Shown piece by piece: positions 44,803 through 56,300 of a DNA stretch of 64,000 bases. Made by a program: the position numbers and the translations under genes. Below the pieces are notes generated by a model that was not told the origin of the DNA, did not search any database, and saw only the letters and a list, made by a program, of their open reading frames with translations. Source of the DNA: Cephalopachus bancanus (Eukaryota; Chordata; Mammalia; Primates; Tarsiidae); contig JAPVLO010000044.1 of NCBI GenBank assembly GCA_027257055.1, positions 62,001 to 126,000 of the forward strand, read 5' to 3'. Numbering within the stretch: position 1 is the first letter of the stretch; every line of letters starts with the position of its first letter.

Positions 44803-45098
44803 TTTATTTATTTTTGAATCAGAGTCTCACTCTGTGTCTGGGCGCTGGAGTGCAGTGGCATGCTCACAGCCACTGCAGCCTCGACCTGCTGGGCTCAGGT
44901 GATCCTTCTGCCTCAACCTTCCAATTAGCTGGAACTACAAGCTCGCACCACCATGCCTGACTTATTTTTTTGATTTATTGTAGAGATGAGGTCTCACCAA
45001 CTTGCCCAGGTTGGTCTTGAACCCTTGAGCTCAGGCAATCCTCTCACCTCAGCCTTTCAAAGTGGTGGGATTACAGCAGTGAGCCACTGTTCCTGGCT
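44803..45098 (-). mobile_element. Alu (tarsier-like, older subfamily)
   Basis: TGAATCAGAGTCTCACTCTG, ACAGCCACTGCAGCCTCGACC, CACCAACTTGCCCAGG, GAGCCACTGTTCCTGGC. Its poly-T end is followed upstream by a short (TA)n. Confidence 0.9.
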
Positions 45099-45354
45099 AT
45101 AATCGCTTTAATCCTATTCTGCAGGTCCTGGTAGGTATTGTTTTTCATCATCACTGGGTCTTAAATGTTTTCTAATTTCCATTGCAATTTCTTACCTGAT
45201 CTATGAGTTTATTATATTTGTAAATTAAAACTTTCTAAAGTTTCTATGAGTTTCTTTTTGTTATTGAATTTTATTGTATTGTCATCAGAGACTGTGGTCT
45301 ATAAAATATTACTGCTTTGATATCTATAACATATTTACTTATTATTTCCTATAA

Positions 45355-45480
45355 TCCCCACTGAAATGTGATCCCTGTGAACAGAGAAATCTACTCTGTT
45401 TGGTTCACTATCATGTTCCCAGTGTGTTGAATGATGGTTGGCACATGGTAGTGACTCACCATTTATTTAATGAAATAATA
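45355..45480 (+). mobile_element. L2 LINE 3' end
   Basis: CCCCACTGAAATGTGATCCC, TCACTATCATGTTCCCAGTG, GGTTGGCACATGGTAGTGAC, ATTTAATGAA: L2 3' end in order. Confidence 0.75.
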
Positions 45481-45757
45481 ATTGGTACTGATGGCAATCC
45501 TTGGAGACCAGAATCTACTTCTTCTAGGCAGTCTTTTTGGATCACTAAGAAGAGAATGCAAATTTCCATAGGCTATAGTTTGTACCAATATACTTGGCTC
45601 TACATCATATGTGTTTGAAAAACATAAAAATTTCCTGAGTATCAAAGTTGAACTTGGAGGACTCTGTCTTCTCCCAAAATAATTTGATTCTGGTTTGTCC
45701 ACTCTCAGTGCCTCAGCATTAATGTAAACTCTGCTCCCCCTAAATGGAAGATGCTGA

Positions 45758-46112
45758 CCATTTTAGTCCATTTGGATTGCTATAACAAATTACCATTGAC
45801 TGAGTGATTTATAAACAATGAGAATTTAGTTCTGGAAGCTGAAGTCAGAGATCAGGGTATCAGCATGATCAGTTCTGGTGAAAGTCTTCTTTCAGGTTGC
45901 AGGTAGCCAACTTCTCTCTGTCACATGGCCAAAGAAGAGAACAAACTCTCTGGATGTCTTCTCATAAGGTCAGTAATCCCATTGATGAATGCTCTACCTT
46001 TATGACCTAATTGCCTCCCAAAGGTCCCACCTCCTAGCTCCATCACTTTGAGGGTTAAGATTTCAATATATACTTTTTGGGGGAGCACAAACATTCAGAC
46101 CACAGCATTGAC
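45758..46112 (-). mobile_element. MaLR LTR (MST/MLT1-type)
   Basis: TTTTAGTCCATTTGGATTGC, CTATAACAAATTACCATTGAC, TGACCTAATTGCCTCCCAAAGG, TTTTTGGGGGAGCACAAACATTCAGACC. Complete reverse LTR without internal sequence. Confidence 0.87.
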
Positions 46113-47099
46113 CATAGCAAAACTGGAAATCTTCATGCAAAGTTTTTGTTTCCCATATTTAATGTCTTTCCCCAAACAATATTCATGCATTCTGTCAAGC
46201 AGTTGCAGAGTACGGACAGCTGGTCATTACTCAGCTTGGTGTATCAAATAGATATTTTTGAAAATATACAATCTTTGAAGATTTTTATTCTTCAGACAAC
46301 TTTGGCTTTGAAAACTCTGTATATCTTAAAAGCAGTTTCACAATGTCAGTAGTTTCTTGTGATTGATAGTCACGGCACACTGAGCTCACAGAGACATTAA
46401 AAATGTGGCACAGGAAAAGAAAAAAAGGGCTTTGCAATATTGGATTCTGTAGCAGTAAGTAATCTGCTCTTGGCTTTCTTTCCCTTTACTAAGGGTTTTT
46501 TTCCCCTTCTCTTTTGAAAGGTCTGTGTTTTATTGCATTCTAGATTTGGGCATACTAATAAAAATATATTTTTTCTATGCTTGCCAGAATCCTATTTCTC
46601 AACATAGACAGAATTATTGGATAAGTGCTGTAATTCTGTTTCTCTTTGGAATTTTGAAACCCCAAATTTAAAAAAAGAACAAACCAAAAAATTGCCAATA
46701 AATAGGGATATAAGGTGTAACATGGACATTGGCAGGTCTCTGCTGGGTGCAATCAGGATGATTATGTGTTATGCTCTCAGAAAGGAGATGACTCCATTCC
46801 CGAGTATGGTAGTGAGAAGTAAGAACTGTGTGATATGGAGAAGGAATGAGATGGGTCATTTGGGGAAACCAAAGAGTTTATTATTATTTTCCCTAACTAT
46901 AGAGTCCTGCAAATACGTCATAGAAGGATAGCTGCTCTAACAAAGAGATTCAGGCTTATCACAGAAGTCTGTTTTTTTGCTCAATAGCTGTCTGGAATGG
47001 ATATTCATGTCGACAGGGGGACTCCCCTTGACTGGTTCATTCAGGAACCCAGAATCCTTCCACCTCATTGCTCTGCCATTCCCTACAGCAGAAGTTACA
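46113..47099. other. No recognised feature (about 1 kb)
   Basis: Non-coding. Frames up to 104 codons on the plus strand (46617-46931) show no domain or plausible splice context. Confidence 0.35.
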
Positions 47100-47315
47100 G
47101 GGTTTTTTTTTGGGGGGGGATACCAGATAATATATACTTTTGGGATTGCAGGCTATAGTGTCTGCCACATTTACTCAATGCTGTCACTTTACCACAAAAG
47201 CTGTCACAGACAATATGTAGAATAAAGGTGTGGCTGTGTTCCAATGAAAAGTAATTTCCAAGGAAAGGAGGAAGGCTGGGTTGGGCTCTACGGGCAGAGT
47301 TTACTGACCCTTGCC
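47100..47315 (+). mobile_element. DNA-transposon MITE remnant (hAT-like)
   Basis: CTGTCACTTTACCACAAAAGC, TCACAGACAATATGTAG, GGTGTGGCTGTGTTCCAATG and GCAGAGTTTACTGACCC are landmarks of a common mammalian MITE. Same family as 58550-58765. Family name not certain. Confidence 0.65.
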
Positions 47316-47640
47316 CTAAAGCCTGGTCATATTTCTCTGTATTTAGTAGAAAAAGGGAAGGAGCATGAAGAAACAAATGTGGAAGTTATCCAGGAGCCAA
47401 ACTTTAAAGTAGAACGTAATAACTTCCCCTTATATTTCATGAGCTAGAATTAAATTCCCGTGCTGATGCCCAACTGCCAGGGAGGCTGGGAATGATAGTC
47501 TGATCGGCATTTCCAGGAAGAAGAGGAAACATATTGGTGAACACATGGCAACCTTTGCCACATTCAGCACTATAGAAAATCCGAAAATGTAAGTCAAGGT
47601 TCATCCTCAAACATAGGGCTCAAAAAGCTTGTCTTTGTAA
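47316..47640. other. No recognised feature
   Basis: Unassigned spacer, non-coding. Confidence 0.3.
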
Positions 47641-47845
47641 TCCAACAGGGCTGGGTTTGAATCCCAGAAGGGCCGTGTTTTCTGTATTCCTGGGTAATTT
47701 ATTTAACCAATCTGTGCCTCAATTTACTCACCTGAAAAGTGAGGGTATTTATGATTATCTTCTGGGATCATTGTGACTGTTAAATGGAAGAAAAAGTGTT
47801 GAGATGACTGTCGCTTTGTAAATGTTCAATAAATAGTAGCAATTA
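47641..47845 (+). mobile_element. MIR SINE
   Basis: GGGCTGGGTTTGAATCCCAG, GTAATTTATTTAACCAATCTG, CCTGAAAAGTGAGGG, TTCAATAAATAGTAGC. Nearly complete. The GTTTGAATCC box reflects the tRNA origin of MIR and is not a tRNA gene. Confidence 0.9.
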
Positions 47846-47889
47846 TCATTATTATTTGATCAATGACTTATTCTATTTCCTGGCAGAAT

Positions 47890-48120
47890 AGAATTTAACA
47901 CTTTGTTCCTAGACTTAAATCCCTGCTCCGTTCCTTACTAGCTGTGCAATCTTGACAAGTTATTTAACCTCTCTGTGCTTTAATTTATTTATTTATAAAA
48001 TTATGACAATAATAATACCTATCTCCTGGGGTGGCTGTAATGATTAAATTATTTAACACATAAAATCATAGGTGTCTAGACTTAATAATAATGCTCATTA
48101 AATGGTATTCATTGTTGTTA
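47890..48120 (+). mobile_element. MIR SINE
   Basis: AAATCCCTGCTCCGTTCC, TTACTAGCTGTGCAATC, GACAAGTTATTTAACCTCTC, TACCTATCTCCTGGGGTGG. Second MIR in direct succession. Confidence 0.9.
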
Positions 48121-48189
48121 TTTTGATATACTGATCTCTGGTGTCCAAGGATACTAATGATAATAAAAATCATCATTATAATATCCATA

Positions 48190-48305
48190 TATTAATTCAT
48201 TCAGCAAATATTGAGCACCTGCAGGGACAATTCTGGGCGAGGCTCTGAGGATAAAAATGATGAATAGATCTGACATTGTTCCTGCCTTCATGGAGCTTAC
48301 CATGT
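48190..48305 (-). mobile_element. L2 LINE 3' end
   Basis: AATTCATTCAGCAAATATTGAGC, TTCTGGGCGAGGCTCTGAGG, CTGCCTTCATGGAGCTTACC: reverse of an L2 3' end. Confidence 0.8.
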
Positions 48306-48314
48306 GTTTGCTAA

Positions 48315-48535
48315 TAGGTACACTTTCTTTTTTGAGCAGTCCTTGCAGTGAGCACTTTAAACAAGCAATCTAATTTTATCATTTGCACTAACTCTGTGAA
48401 TTACATTACTGTCTCTATTTTACAGAAAAGGTAACAGGTTTAGAGAACTTAAGTAATTTTAGCAAGGTCACAGAACTGGTAAGTGGTAGAGATGGCATTT
48501 GAAACTATGCACTGCAAACTCAAATGCCAGTGTTC
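48315..48535 (-). mobile_element. MIR SINE
   Basis: GAGCACTTTAAACAAGC, GTCTCTATTTTACAGAAAAGG, TAGCAAGGTCACAGAACTGG, AGTGGTAGAGATGG in reverse MIR order. Confidence 0.85.
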
Positions 48536-50244
48536 TTAACAATCATGCTGGGCTGTCAGATCTGGCTACATAAAAAGATTTGCTTGGCAAAGTGTACACT
48601 GTTTAATGGGAATGTAGGTTGAAGACAGAGGGAAGGAGGGGGCTGTGATGGTGAGGGTGGCCTCTTGGCCTCTCTGGGAATTCAGTTCTATCGCTGGACC
48701 ATTTATGACAGCAAATGCCCTCTCTACTTGGATGACTTCAAACATCCCCCAGGATTAGAAACATGTAATCTTATCAACCAGGTTTGGTTCCCGTCTGCAG
48801 GAGAGCTGGGCTTTTCAATTTAACCACTGGCTTAAAAAATGGAAAAAAAAATAACACAAAGAAATCTACTGTCTCTACCCTTCTTTAAAATGATGAATGC
48901 TTTTTAAAGGCAAATCCATCATTGGTCACTTGAGGGAGGAAATGTCAAGAAAAGTTATGGTTTGTTAGCTTTTACTTCTTGACATTATACAAGAAAGTAA
49001 TTGAAGTACAACAAATGCCATGTTGTTTTACCTCATCTATTTATATAGCGATCTGACAAGATGAATATATATGTTACCGTGGATTTGGAAAAAAAGTGAC
49101 ACAGGCTCTATGATTTGTTCTATTGTCTTATCAGTGCTGATCAAATGTGCCTTTCCTCAACAAAACGCGTGGCAGAGGAATTGGTAGCCTTTCATGCAGA
49201 TTCCTGGATGTGAAACAATGGAACTCATTTACCCCTCCAACCCATTAGCCTCTTATCTCAAGTTCTTAGAGCTTTAACATGGATGTATAATAAAGCATGC
49301 ACAGATTCAATTGAATACAAACGATATTTATTTAGTACTCACTGTGCATAAGATACTACACCAAACAGAGATGCCATTAATTCACAGTCTATGGTAATTC
49401 AAATGCAGTCTGGGTTAAATGTTATCATTATACTATTTGTGAAAAAAGAGGCTCTGCTAAGCAAATCAGCAAGGTGTATCTTACTATATATTATGCTGAG
49501 CTCCTGAAAACCAATATGTAAATGAGAATTTAAATTCACAAAGAAATATTCCTGTTCAAAGAATTTCATAGCAATATTTCTAGAGAATATATAACCACTG
49601 ACAAATAAGAATTTTTAAATTATATGTTTAAAAGGCAAACGACTGCTTTATCAAGGGATATTATGTGACTAGCACTATGAAAACCCAAAGGCTTGTTTCT
49701 ATGACACCCGTGATCTCTTTGTGGTTGTCAAGCAACTTAAATAGAAAAGTCATGTTAAATTTTTTTTTCCTCTGAAAGGTGTCAGAAAAAAAAAAGCATC
49801 TCCATACCAAAACAAAGGTATGGAGATGCTTATTTTGCAGTAAAGATTTCTTCAATTCCTAACATAATATTGCTGGGGGAAGGAAAGAGATACTAAAACT
49901 ATAGTTAATAGGAAGAGGCAGTGTGGGCTTAACCTTTTATTTTGCTGAAATTACCTTAGAGAACCTGCTAGGATCTCAAGTGAGTTATTCAGGGTATGAT
50001 ATTAAGAAACATGAGACAAAGTCTTCCATAGAATATAGTAAGATGATGTTACTTTGCATTTTGGTCATTCTGTTTTTTAAAGCCCCTTTGTTGAAACTTG
50101 TCCCTTTGCTATGTTCCGTCTATATATAAATGGGTTGATAGATCTGATTCCAGAGAGTTTGAATTTAGATTCACAGTTTATATGCCAGCATTGTAAAGTA
50201 AAGAATTTGGCTTTGACTAAAGAGAGGTTTGACTTTGCCTTCAG
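48536..50244. other. Longest apparently unique stretch (about 1.7 kb)
   Basis: No repeat family and no coding signal recognised. A short palindrome lies at 49798-49832 (GCATCTCCATACC ... GGTATGGAGATGC), able to fold into a 13-bp stem around CAAAACAAA. Confidence 0.4.
49798..49832. repeat. Perfect 13-bp inverted repeat (hairpin)
   Basis: GCATCTCCATACC then a CAAAACAAA spacer and GGTATGGAGATGC. It lies in otherwise unassigned sequence. It could be a small recent inverted duplication. No small-RNA gene is claimed. Confidence 0.85.
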
Positions 50245-51070
50245 ATTCTAGGAGGTAACCTGTGTTATACCTGATAGAACTATATTTGCTTGGAGTGGTA
50301 GATGGCCACATCAGGTCTTAGAGTGGGACCAGCCATACTCAATATTCTTAGGGTGGGAGCTGGTCATGCCAGAAAGGCCAACCATGTGATTTATGGTAGA
50401 TATTTGGGTTCTGTAATATCAGTTGACATGGAGACTGAGTTCAAAAACTTGGGCGATTGATTGGTCAATCATGCATGACTATGTAATGAAGCCTCAGTAA
50501 AAACTCAACTCTGGGCCGGGCGTGGTGACTCAAGCCTGTAATCCCAGCACTTTGGGAGGCCGAGGTGAGAGGATTGCCTGAGCCTACAGGTTCAAGAATA
50601 GCCTGGGCAACTTGGCGAGATCTCAACTCTACAATAAATCAAAAAATTAGCCAGGCATGGTAGCATGCGCCTGTAGTTCTGGCTACTTGGAAGACTGAGC
50701 TGGAAGGATAGCCTGAGCCCAACAGGTTGACGCTGGGGTGGCCGTGAGCATGCCACTGCACTCCAGCCTAGGTGATGGAGTGAGACTCCAATTAAAAAAA
50801 ACCCCAAAACCAAAAAGCAAAAAACAAAAAACTCAGCTCTGAGGCTTGAGTGCAGTTCTCTGTTTGGCAATACTCTTTTTGTTGACACATTAATACTGGG
50901 AGGGTAGCACATCCTGACTCCATGGGAGAGGACAATAGTAACTTCATGTTTGTAACTCTCTCAGATTCTTCCCTGAGTATCTCTTCCTTTGGTTGATTTT
51001 GACCATATGAACCTGTATAAATCATAACCATAAATGTGGTAGCTTTCAGTGAGCTCTGTACATTTTTCTG
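50245..51070 (+). mobile_element. LTR-like repeat, split by an Alu
   Basis: 'ggttgattggtcaatcatgcatgactatgtaatgaagcctcagtaaaaactc' and 'tcttcctttggttgattttgacc' resemble an old mammalian LTR (CAAT-rich mid-part and an end with AACCTGTATAAATC). Class not certain. The Alu at 50514-50826 interrupts it. Confidence 0.5.
50514..50826 (+). mobile_element. Alu (tarsier-like, older subfamily)
   Basis: GGCCGGGCGTGGTGACTCAAGCC with GGGCAACTTGGCGAG, and an A tail mutated to an AC-rich tract. Target duplication AAAAACTCAACTCTG (50499-50513) and AAAAACTCAGCTCTG (50827-50841). Confidence 0.93.
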
Positions 51071-51589
51071 GTGAATTGTAAAAACTAAGGGTAGTTTTGG
51101 AATTTCCCCAAGTGTACATTAGTGTTAGGAATGAAGAGAGTCTTGGAAACTATTCTTTGTAATCATTGCAGTTTGGCTAACTATGACTAAGTACCATGAC
51201 TAAAAGGAACATATTGTCATGTAATGTGTCCAGGTACACACAGCAATGATACCTCCAAACTCCCCCAAACAAGATTTCCTTGGGAGTATATGTAAAATAC
51301 TCTATATTTGGTAGGTTTAGAAAAAAAGCAAATAAATAGGCCTATTTTTATGCAACCATTTGAATTAGAACAATCTTAATGATTTTAAATTATTTCAGGT
51401 GAAATACTAGGGAAGGTCTGTGGCGAACTGAGAAACATATGCTTAGTGTAAAGACATTCAGAGCTAACAAAAAACTAAGATAATATAAAAGTCTGTTATA
51501 GGAGCTGGCCTAGAGGCTACCAGTTTGCTTTTTCTCTATGATTTGAGCTAAAGGCTCCATTTGAAAATGAAAATTTTCTGTAAGTAATA
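51071..51589. other. No recognised feature
   Basis: Non-coding, about 0.5 kb. Confidence 0.35.
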
Positions 51590-51949
51590 TTTTAGCATTA
51601 TTTAGATTTTTTATTTCCATCTCTTCTTATGTTGGTTTTGTTGAAATTTGTCCATTTCAATTAACTGTGTTTTGAATTATTGGCATAAAATTGTTATGAT
51701 CTTTCCAGTGCTTATCAGCTCTGTGGTGATGCCTCATTTTTAGTTTCTGACTTTGTGCCTTCTGTGTACTTTTCCTGGAGTTTCATTATGGGTTTATTAA
51801 TGTTAGTAATTTCTTCAAGAATTAACCTTTATCTTTGTTTTCTTTGCTGATGTTTATTTTCTACCTTTGCTGATGTCTTTCTACTTTCTTGGTTTTTCTT
51901 TATCTCTCATATTGATATATATGCGTTGTTGTTTGTCCATCTTCTCTTT

Positions 51950-52243
51950 TCCTTTTCTTTTTTTTTTTTGATTTGGAGTCTCTGTTGCTTAGACTGGAGT
52001 GCAGTGGCACACTCACAGCCACTGCAGCCTCGACCTGTTGAACTCAGGAGATCCTTCCGCCTCAGCTTTCCAAATTATTGGAACTACTAGCATGCACCAC
52101 CACACCCAGCTAATTTTTTGTTTTATTGTAGAGACGAGGTCTCACCAAGTTGTCCAGGCTGGTTTCAAACCCCTGGACTCAGGCTATCCTCTTGCCTCCG
52201 CCCCCAAAGTGCTGGGATTACAAGCGTGAGCCACTGCGCCCAG
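51950..52243 (-). mobile_element. Alu (tarsier-like, older subfamily)
   Basis: Poly-T, TGATTTGGAGTCTCTGTTGC, CACTGCAGCCTCGACCTG, CACCAAGTTGTCCAGGC, ending CACTGCGCCCAGC. Its end abuts the poly-T of the next Alu, so it inserted at the A tail of an older one. Confidence 0.9.
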
Positions 52244-52543
52244 CTTCTTTTCTTTTTTGAGTCAGGGATCTTACTCTGTCACCCAGGCTGAAGTGCTGTG
52301 GCATGATCATGGCTCACCACAGTCTCAAATTCCTGGGCTCACGCAATCCTCTTGCCTCAGCCTTCTGAGAAACTAGGACTATAAGCATGCACCACCATGC
52401 CTGGCTAACGTTTCTGATTTTTGTTGTAGAGACAAGGTCTTGCTATGTCGCCCAGGCTGGTCTCAAACTCCCGAGCTCAAGCAACTCTCCTGCTTCGACC
52501 TCTCAAAGTGCTGGAATTAGAGGTGTGAACCACTGCAGTCTAT
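52244..52543 (-). mobile_element. AluJ-like element
   Basis: GAGTCAGGGATCTTACTCTG, GATCATGGCTCACCACAG, TGTAGAGACAAGGTCTTGC, TATGTCGCCCAGG. Older than the Alu at its tail. Confidence 0.87.
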
Positions 52544-53675
52544 CTTTTTCTTTTTCTGATAAAGCTATACATTTTTTCTTAAAGCATGGGTTTATCCTAA
52601 ACTTATATGTAGTAGTTTTATTACTCAGTTAAAATATATATACCTTTTCACTGTAATTTTTTATCCTACGGATTTTTTTAGATGTGCATTTTTAAGTTTA
52701 CAAATGTATGGATTTCCTTTAACTTTTTATTTTGTAATTGGTATTTAGCCCTATTGTATTAGGGTCGAAAAACATATGCTAATGATTTCAAATCTTAGAA
52801 TATTTTTGAAACTCGCTTTATGGACCATCAATATTTGTAATTATTCCATATGTTCTTGAAAGTAATGTGTGTTTTTTTCCAGTTAGTGGGTACATTGTTC
52901 TATAGAAATCCATGAAGTCAATTCTGTAATTGTATTCTTCAAATCTTCTAGATTTTTTTTTACTGCTCTTTGTTTGCTCTGTTACCTATCACTGAAAGCT
53001 TACTCTTTCTGTTGTTTGTTCTGTAAGCTCCCACTGTGATTGTGAACTTGTCTCCTTTGTATCTTGTCAGTTGCTCCTTTATACATTTTAGGGCTATATT
53101 ATTAGGTGCATGCAAATTTCTGGTTGCTATGTCTTAAAGTTTTAACATTATGATAAGGTTTTTAGCCTTAAAGTTTACTTTGTTGGATATTAATGTAGTT
53201 AGAAATTTAGTGCTTATATGGTATATTTTTTCTGCCCTTTTATTTTAACTTTCTGTATCCTTATGTTTTAGACATATCCTTTGTAGGCAGCTGATAATTT
53301 TAAAATACCTAGTTGATGTTAAAGAAAACAATATGGAGGTTCCTCAAAACATGAAAAATAGAACTACCAAATGATCCATAAGACCCACTACTGGACATAT
53401 ATCTAAAGGAAGTGAAGTTCATATGTTGAAATGATATTTGGATTCCCATGTTCATCGCAGCATGACTCACACTAGACAAGATATGAAATCAATGTGAGTG
53501 TTCATTGGAAAATGAATGGATAGAGAAAACATGGTATATACACACAATAGAATACCATTCAGCCATAAAAAGAAGAAAAACCTGCTATTTGCAACAAACT
53601 GGATAAGCTTGGAGGACATATGTTAAGTGAAATAAGACAGGAACAGAAAGACAAATACCACATGATCACATTTTT

Positions 53676-53955
53676 TTTTTTGGAGTTGGAGTCTCACTCA
53701 ATTGCCCAGACTGGAGTGCAGTGGCTGCTCCCGGCCACCACAGCCTTGCCTGCTGGGCTCTGGCGATCCTTCCGCCTCAGCCTTCCGAGTAGCCGGAATT
53801 ACAGGCATGTGCTACCACGCCCGGCTGATTTTTTTATTTATTGTAGAGATGAGGTCTTGCTGCCCAGGCAGGTCTCGAACCTGTGGGCTCAGGCAATCCA
53901 CTCACCTCAGCCTCCCGAAGGCGTGGGATTACAGGCTGAGCCACCGAGCCCGGCT
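53676..53955 (-). mobile_element. Alu (young tarsier-like subfamily)
   Basis: Reverse dimer with TTGCTGCCCAGGCAGG (deleted linker) and GAAGGCGTGGGATTACAGG. Target duplication ATGATCACATTTT (from 53662) and ATGATCACACTTT (from 53956). Confidence 0.94.
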
Positions 53956-54112
53956 ATGATCACACTTTTATGTGGAATCTAACAAAGTCAAACTTGCAGA
54001 AGCAGAGATTAGAATCATGGTTACCAGGAACTGTGGACTGAGGACAATTGGTGAAATGTTGGTCAAAGAATACAACATTTCAATTAGAAGAAATAAGTTT
54101 AAGAGATTCATT

Positions 54113-54660
54113 CTGGCGATTCCTAAAAGATTCACAAATTGACCATACTACCCCTCAATCCCCCTTCTGGGAATGTACCCAGAGGAACTCGAATCACTCT
54201 ATGAAAAAGATATCTTCACATGCATGCTTACTGCAGCATTATTCACAATAGCAAAAACATGGAACCAACTGTGCTGCTCATTGAAAGAGGACTGGATAAA
54301 AAAAGTATGGTACATATACACGATGGAATATTATGCAGCCATAAAGAAGGACAAAATTATCAACTTTGCAGCAACTTGGATGAACTAAGAGTCTATAATA
54401 CTGAGCGATCTATCACAGAAACAAAGAACTGAGTACCACATGTTCTCACTCATAAGTGGACCTTGAACAATTATCATAATACTATAAGAAAGGGATTGAC
54501 AGTAGTGGGAAACTGTTGTGTGGGTGGCGTGGGATTGTCAGTAGTGGGAAATTGCCAGGAGGGAGGGGCACATCCCATCAACAAGGGTACTTGCATAATA
54601 AACATTTATATACCAAACCCTGAATTGTACCCCACATCTTTAAAATGAAAAATTAAAAAA
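54113..54660 (+). mobile_element. Younger L1 3' end nested in old L1
   Basis: ORF2 end (TGGAATATTATGCAGCC) and a 3'UTR with the duplicated motif (54498 and 54537, 39 bp apart), ending CCCCACATCTTTAAAATG and an A tail. Target duplication AAGAGATTCATT (54101-54112) and AAGAGACTCATT (54661-54672). Confidence 0.94.
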
Positions 54661-54900
54661 AAGAGACTCATTGTATGATATGGTGACTATAGTTAATAAC
54701 AACATATACTTGAATATTGCTATGAGAACAGATTTTAAGTGTTAACACAAAAATATAAGTATGTGAAGTAATACATATGTTAATTAGCTTAATTTAGACA
54801 TTCTACAATGAATACAAATATCAAAACATCATGTTGTACACTATAAATGTATACAATTTTTGTCAATGAAAAACACGTCCAATTGAAATTATTTGACTTT

Positions 54901-55295
54901 GACTTGGAATGATTGGTCCATCTATATTTATGTATTAGTGACATGTTTGGGTTTAAGTTTGCAGTCTTATTATGTAACTTCTATTTGTTCCACATGTTCT
55001 ATGCTCATTTTGATATCTTCTCTTATATTCTTTTCAGATTGAAAAAGTCATTTATTATTTCAATCTCTCATACTAGATTGAAAGTTATACCTTATTATGT
55101 TATATATATTGCAGTTATATAATGCACTTTTAATATATTAAAATCTAATATTGTTACTTTGTTCTCCTCCATGATCACATAAGAATATTGAAACACTTTG
55201 CATTTACTCTTTTGACTTATGAATAATTGTTTTGTATGTATATATACATATAAATATGTGTATATTTATATGTGTAAGAACTTTTGTATGACAGA
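54901..55295. other. AT-rich, with a (TA/TG)n stretch
   Basis: Low-GC sequence with ATATATACATATAAATATG near 55237-55275. No gene. Confidence 0.4.
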
Positions 55296-56300
55296 GATGA
55301 TACCACAGACCAGTGGTAAAAGATGGATCAGTCAATAGATGTTTTGGGAAAACTGACTGCTGCGTGTACAGGAAAAAAAGATCAAATTTCTAACTCACAC
55401 CATAAACAAGACCTAACTCCAGATGGATTAAAGATCTAAATGTCAAAGGTGAAATACTGAGATAATAGAAGAAAATCTATTATAATATTTTTGCAAAATT
55501 AGGGTAGGAAAGCAGAAACCAGGATTAAAGGTTTCTGTTCAACAAAGGACTTCACATACATAGCCAACTGATGGACACTGGTTGGAAGATAATATTTACG
55601 TCAATATCAAGAATATACAAGGAGCTCTTTCTAATGAACAAGAAAATGATGTGGAACATGAAAGAATAATCATAAATTATGAACAGGTAATTTCCAGATG
55701 GGAAGATCTCAATGGTTAACAAAAACTTGAACTAATACTCAACTTCTCTTGCAGTCAGAGAAATACAGATTAAGGCAACAAGACGATACCGTTTTATACT
55801 CACAAGATTTGCAAACATTAAAATATGGGAGCATAGCAAATGTTGGCAAGAATGTGGAGAACTGGCAAATTGTATGTACTACTTTGGTAGTTTAAGCTTA
55901 TTCAGATGTTCTTAGCACAAACCAGTAGTATTTAGTAAAATTAAGTGTAGTGCAATCTAGCAATCCCATTTTTTAGTAAAAACTTCAGAGTTACTAGTAT
56001 ATAAGCGTACAAAGAAACATGCATGAGAATGCTCATCACAGCATTGTTGGGGACAGGAAAGAATCAGAAGCAACCTAGATGTTCATCAACAAGGGACTAT
56101 ATTAAAAATTTATGGTAGATACACACTGTAGACTATCATGCTGCAGTTAGAGGTAATGAAAGTAAATAACTAATAAGAACAGCATTGAATGAGAAAAGTA
56201 AAAAAACAGAATAAGATCTTTAGCATAATGCTATGTATGTAAATTAAAAATATATACAATAATGCTATTTATTTTTCCAAAGGCACAAACAAATATGAGC
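55296..56300 (+). mobile_element. Old L1 ORF2 C-terminal region
   Basis: 'caccataaacaagacctaactccagatggattaaag', 'aacaaaggacttcacatac', 'gcaacaagacgataccgttttatactcacaag', 'agcaatcccatt' and 'caacctagatgttcatcaacaaggg' follow L1 ORF2 C-terminal order. Many stops. Confidence 0.88.

Larger units (their letters stand above)
43950..45340 (-). mobile_element. Old L1 ORF2 fragments
   Basis: 'tgatgcatcatgctatac', 'aaccaaccttgcattcctggg', 'gtctggttttcatgtcagagttatactagtctcatgaaatga' and later 'tttattggtctaatg' are the reverse of an old L1 ORF2 RT region. Heavily decayed. A MIR and an Alu lie inside. Confidence 0.75.
51590..53310 (-). mobile_element. Old L1 ORF2 fragments with two Alus
   Basis: 'tttgttgaaatttgtccatttcaa', 'gtttattaatgttagtaatttcttc', 'cttactctttctgttgtttgttctg' and 'tttgtaggcagctgataattttaaaa' are the reverse of old L1 ORF2 upstream of the RT. 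Strongly decayed. Confidence 0.65.
53320..54900 (+). mobile_element. Old L1 3' end with nested Alu and nested L1
   Basis: ORF2 end (CATGTTCATCGCAGCATGAC; GAATACCATTCAGCCATAAA; CACATGATCACA; ATGTGGAATCTAACAAAGTC) and 3'UTR (GTGACTATAGTTAATAACAAC; CATGTTGTACACTATAAATG), plus strand. Interrupted at 53676-53955 by an Alu and at 54113-54660 by a younger L1. Confidence 0.9.

Noticed and set aside
47641..47700. tRNA gene (GGGTTTGAATCCC box)
   Set aside because: The box is part of a MIR, and no cloverleaf or A-box partner at the right spacing was seen.
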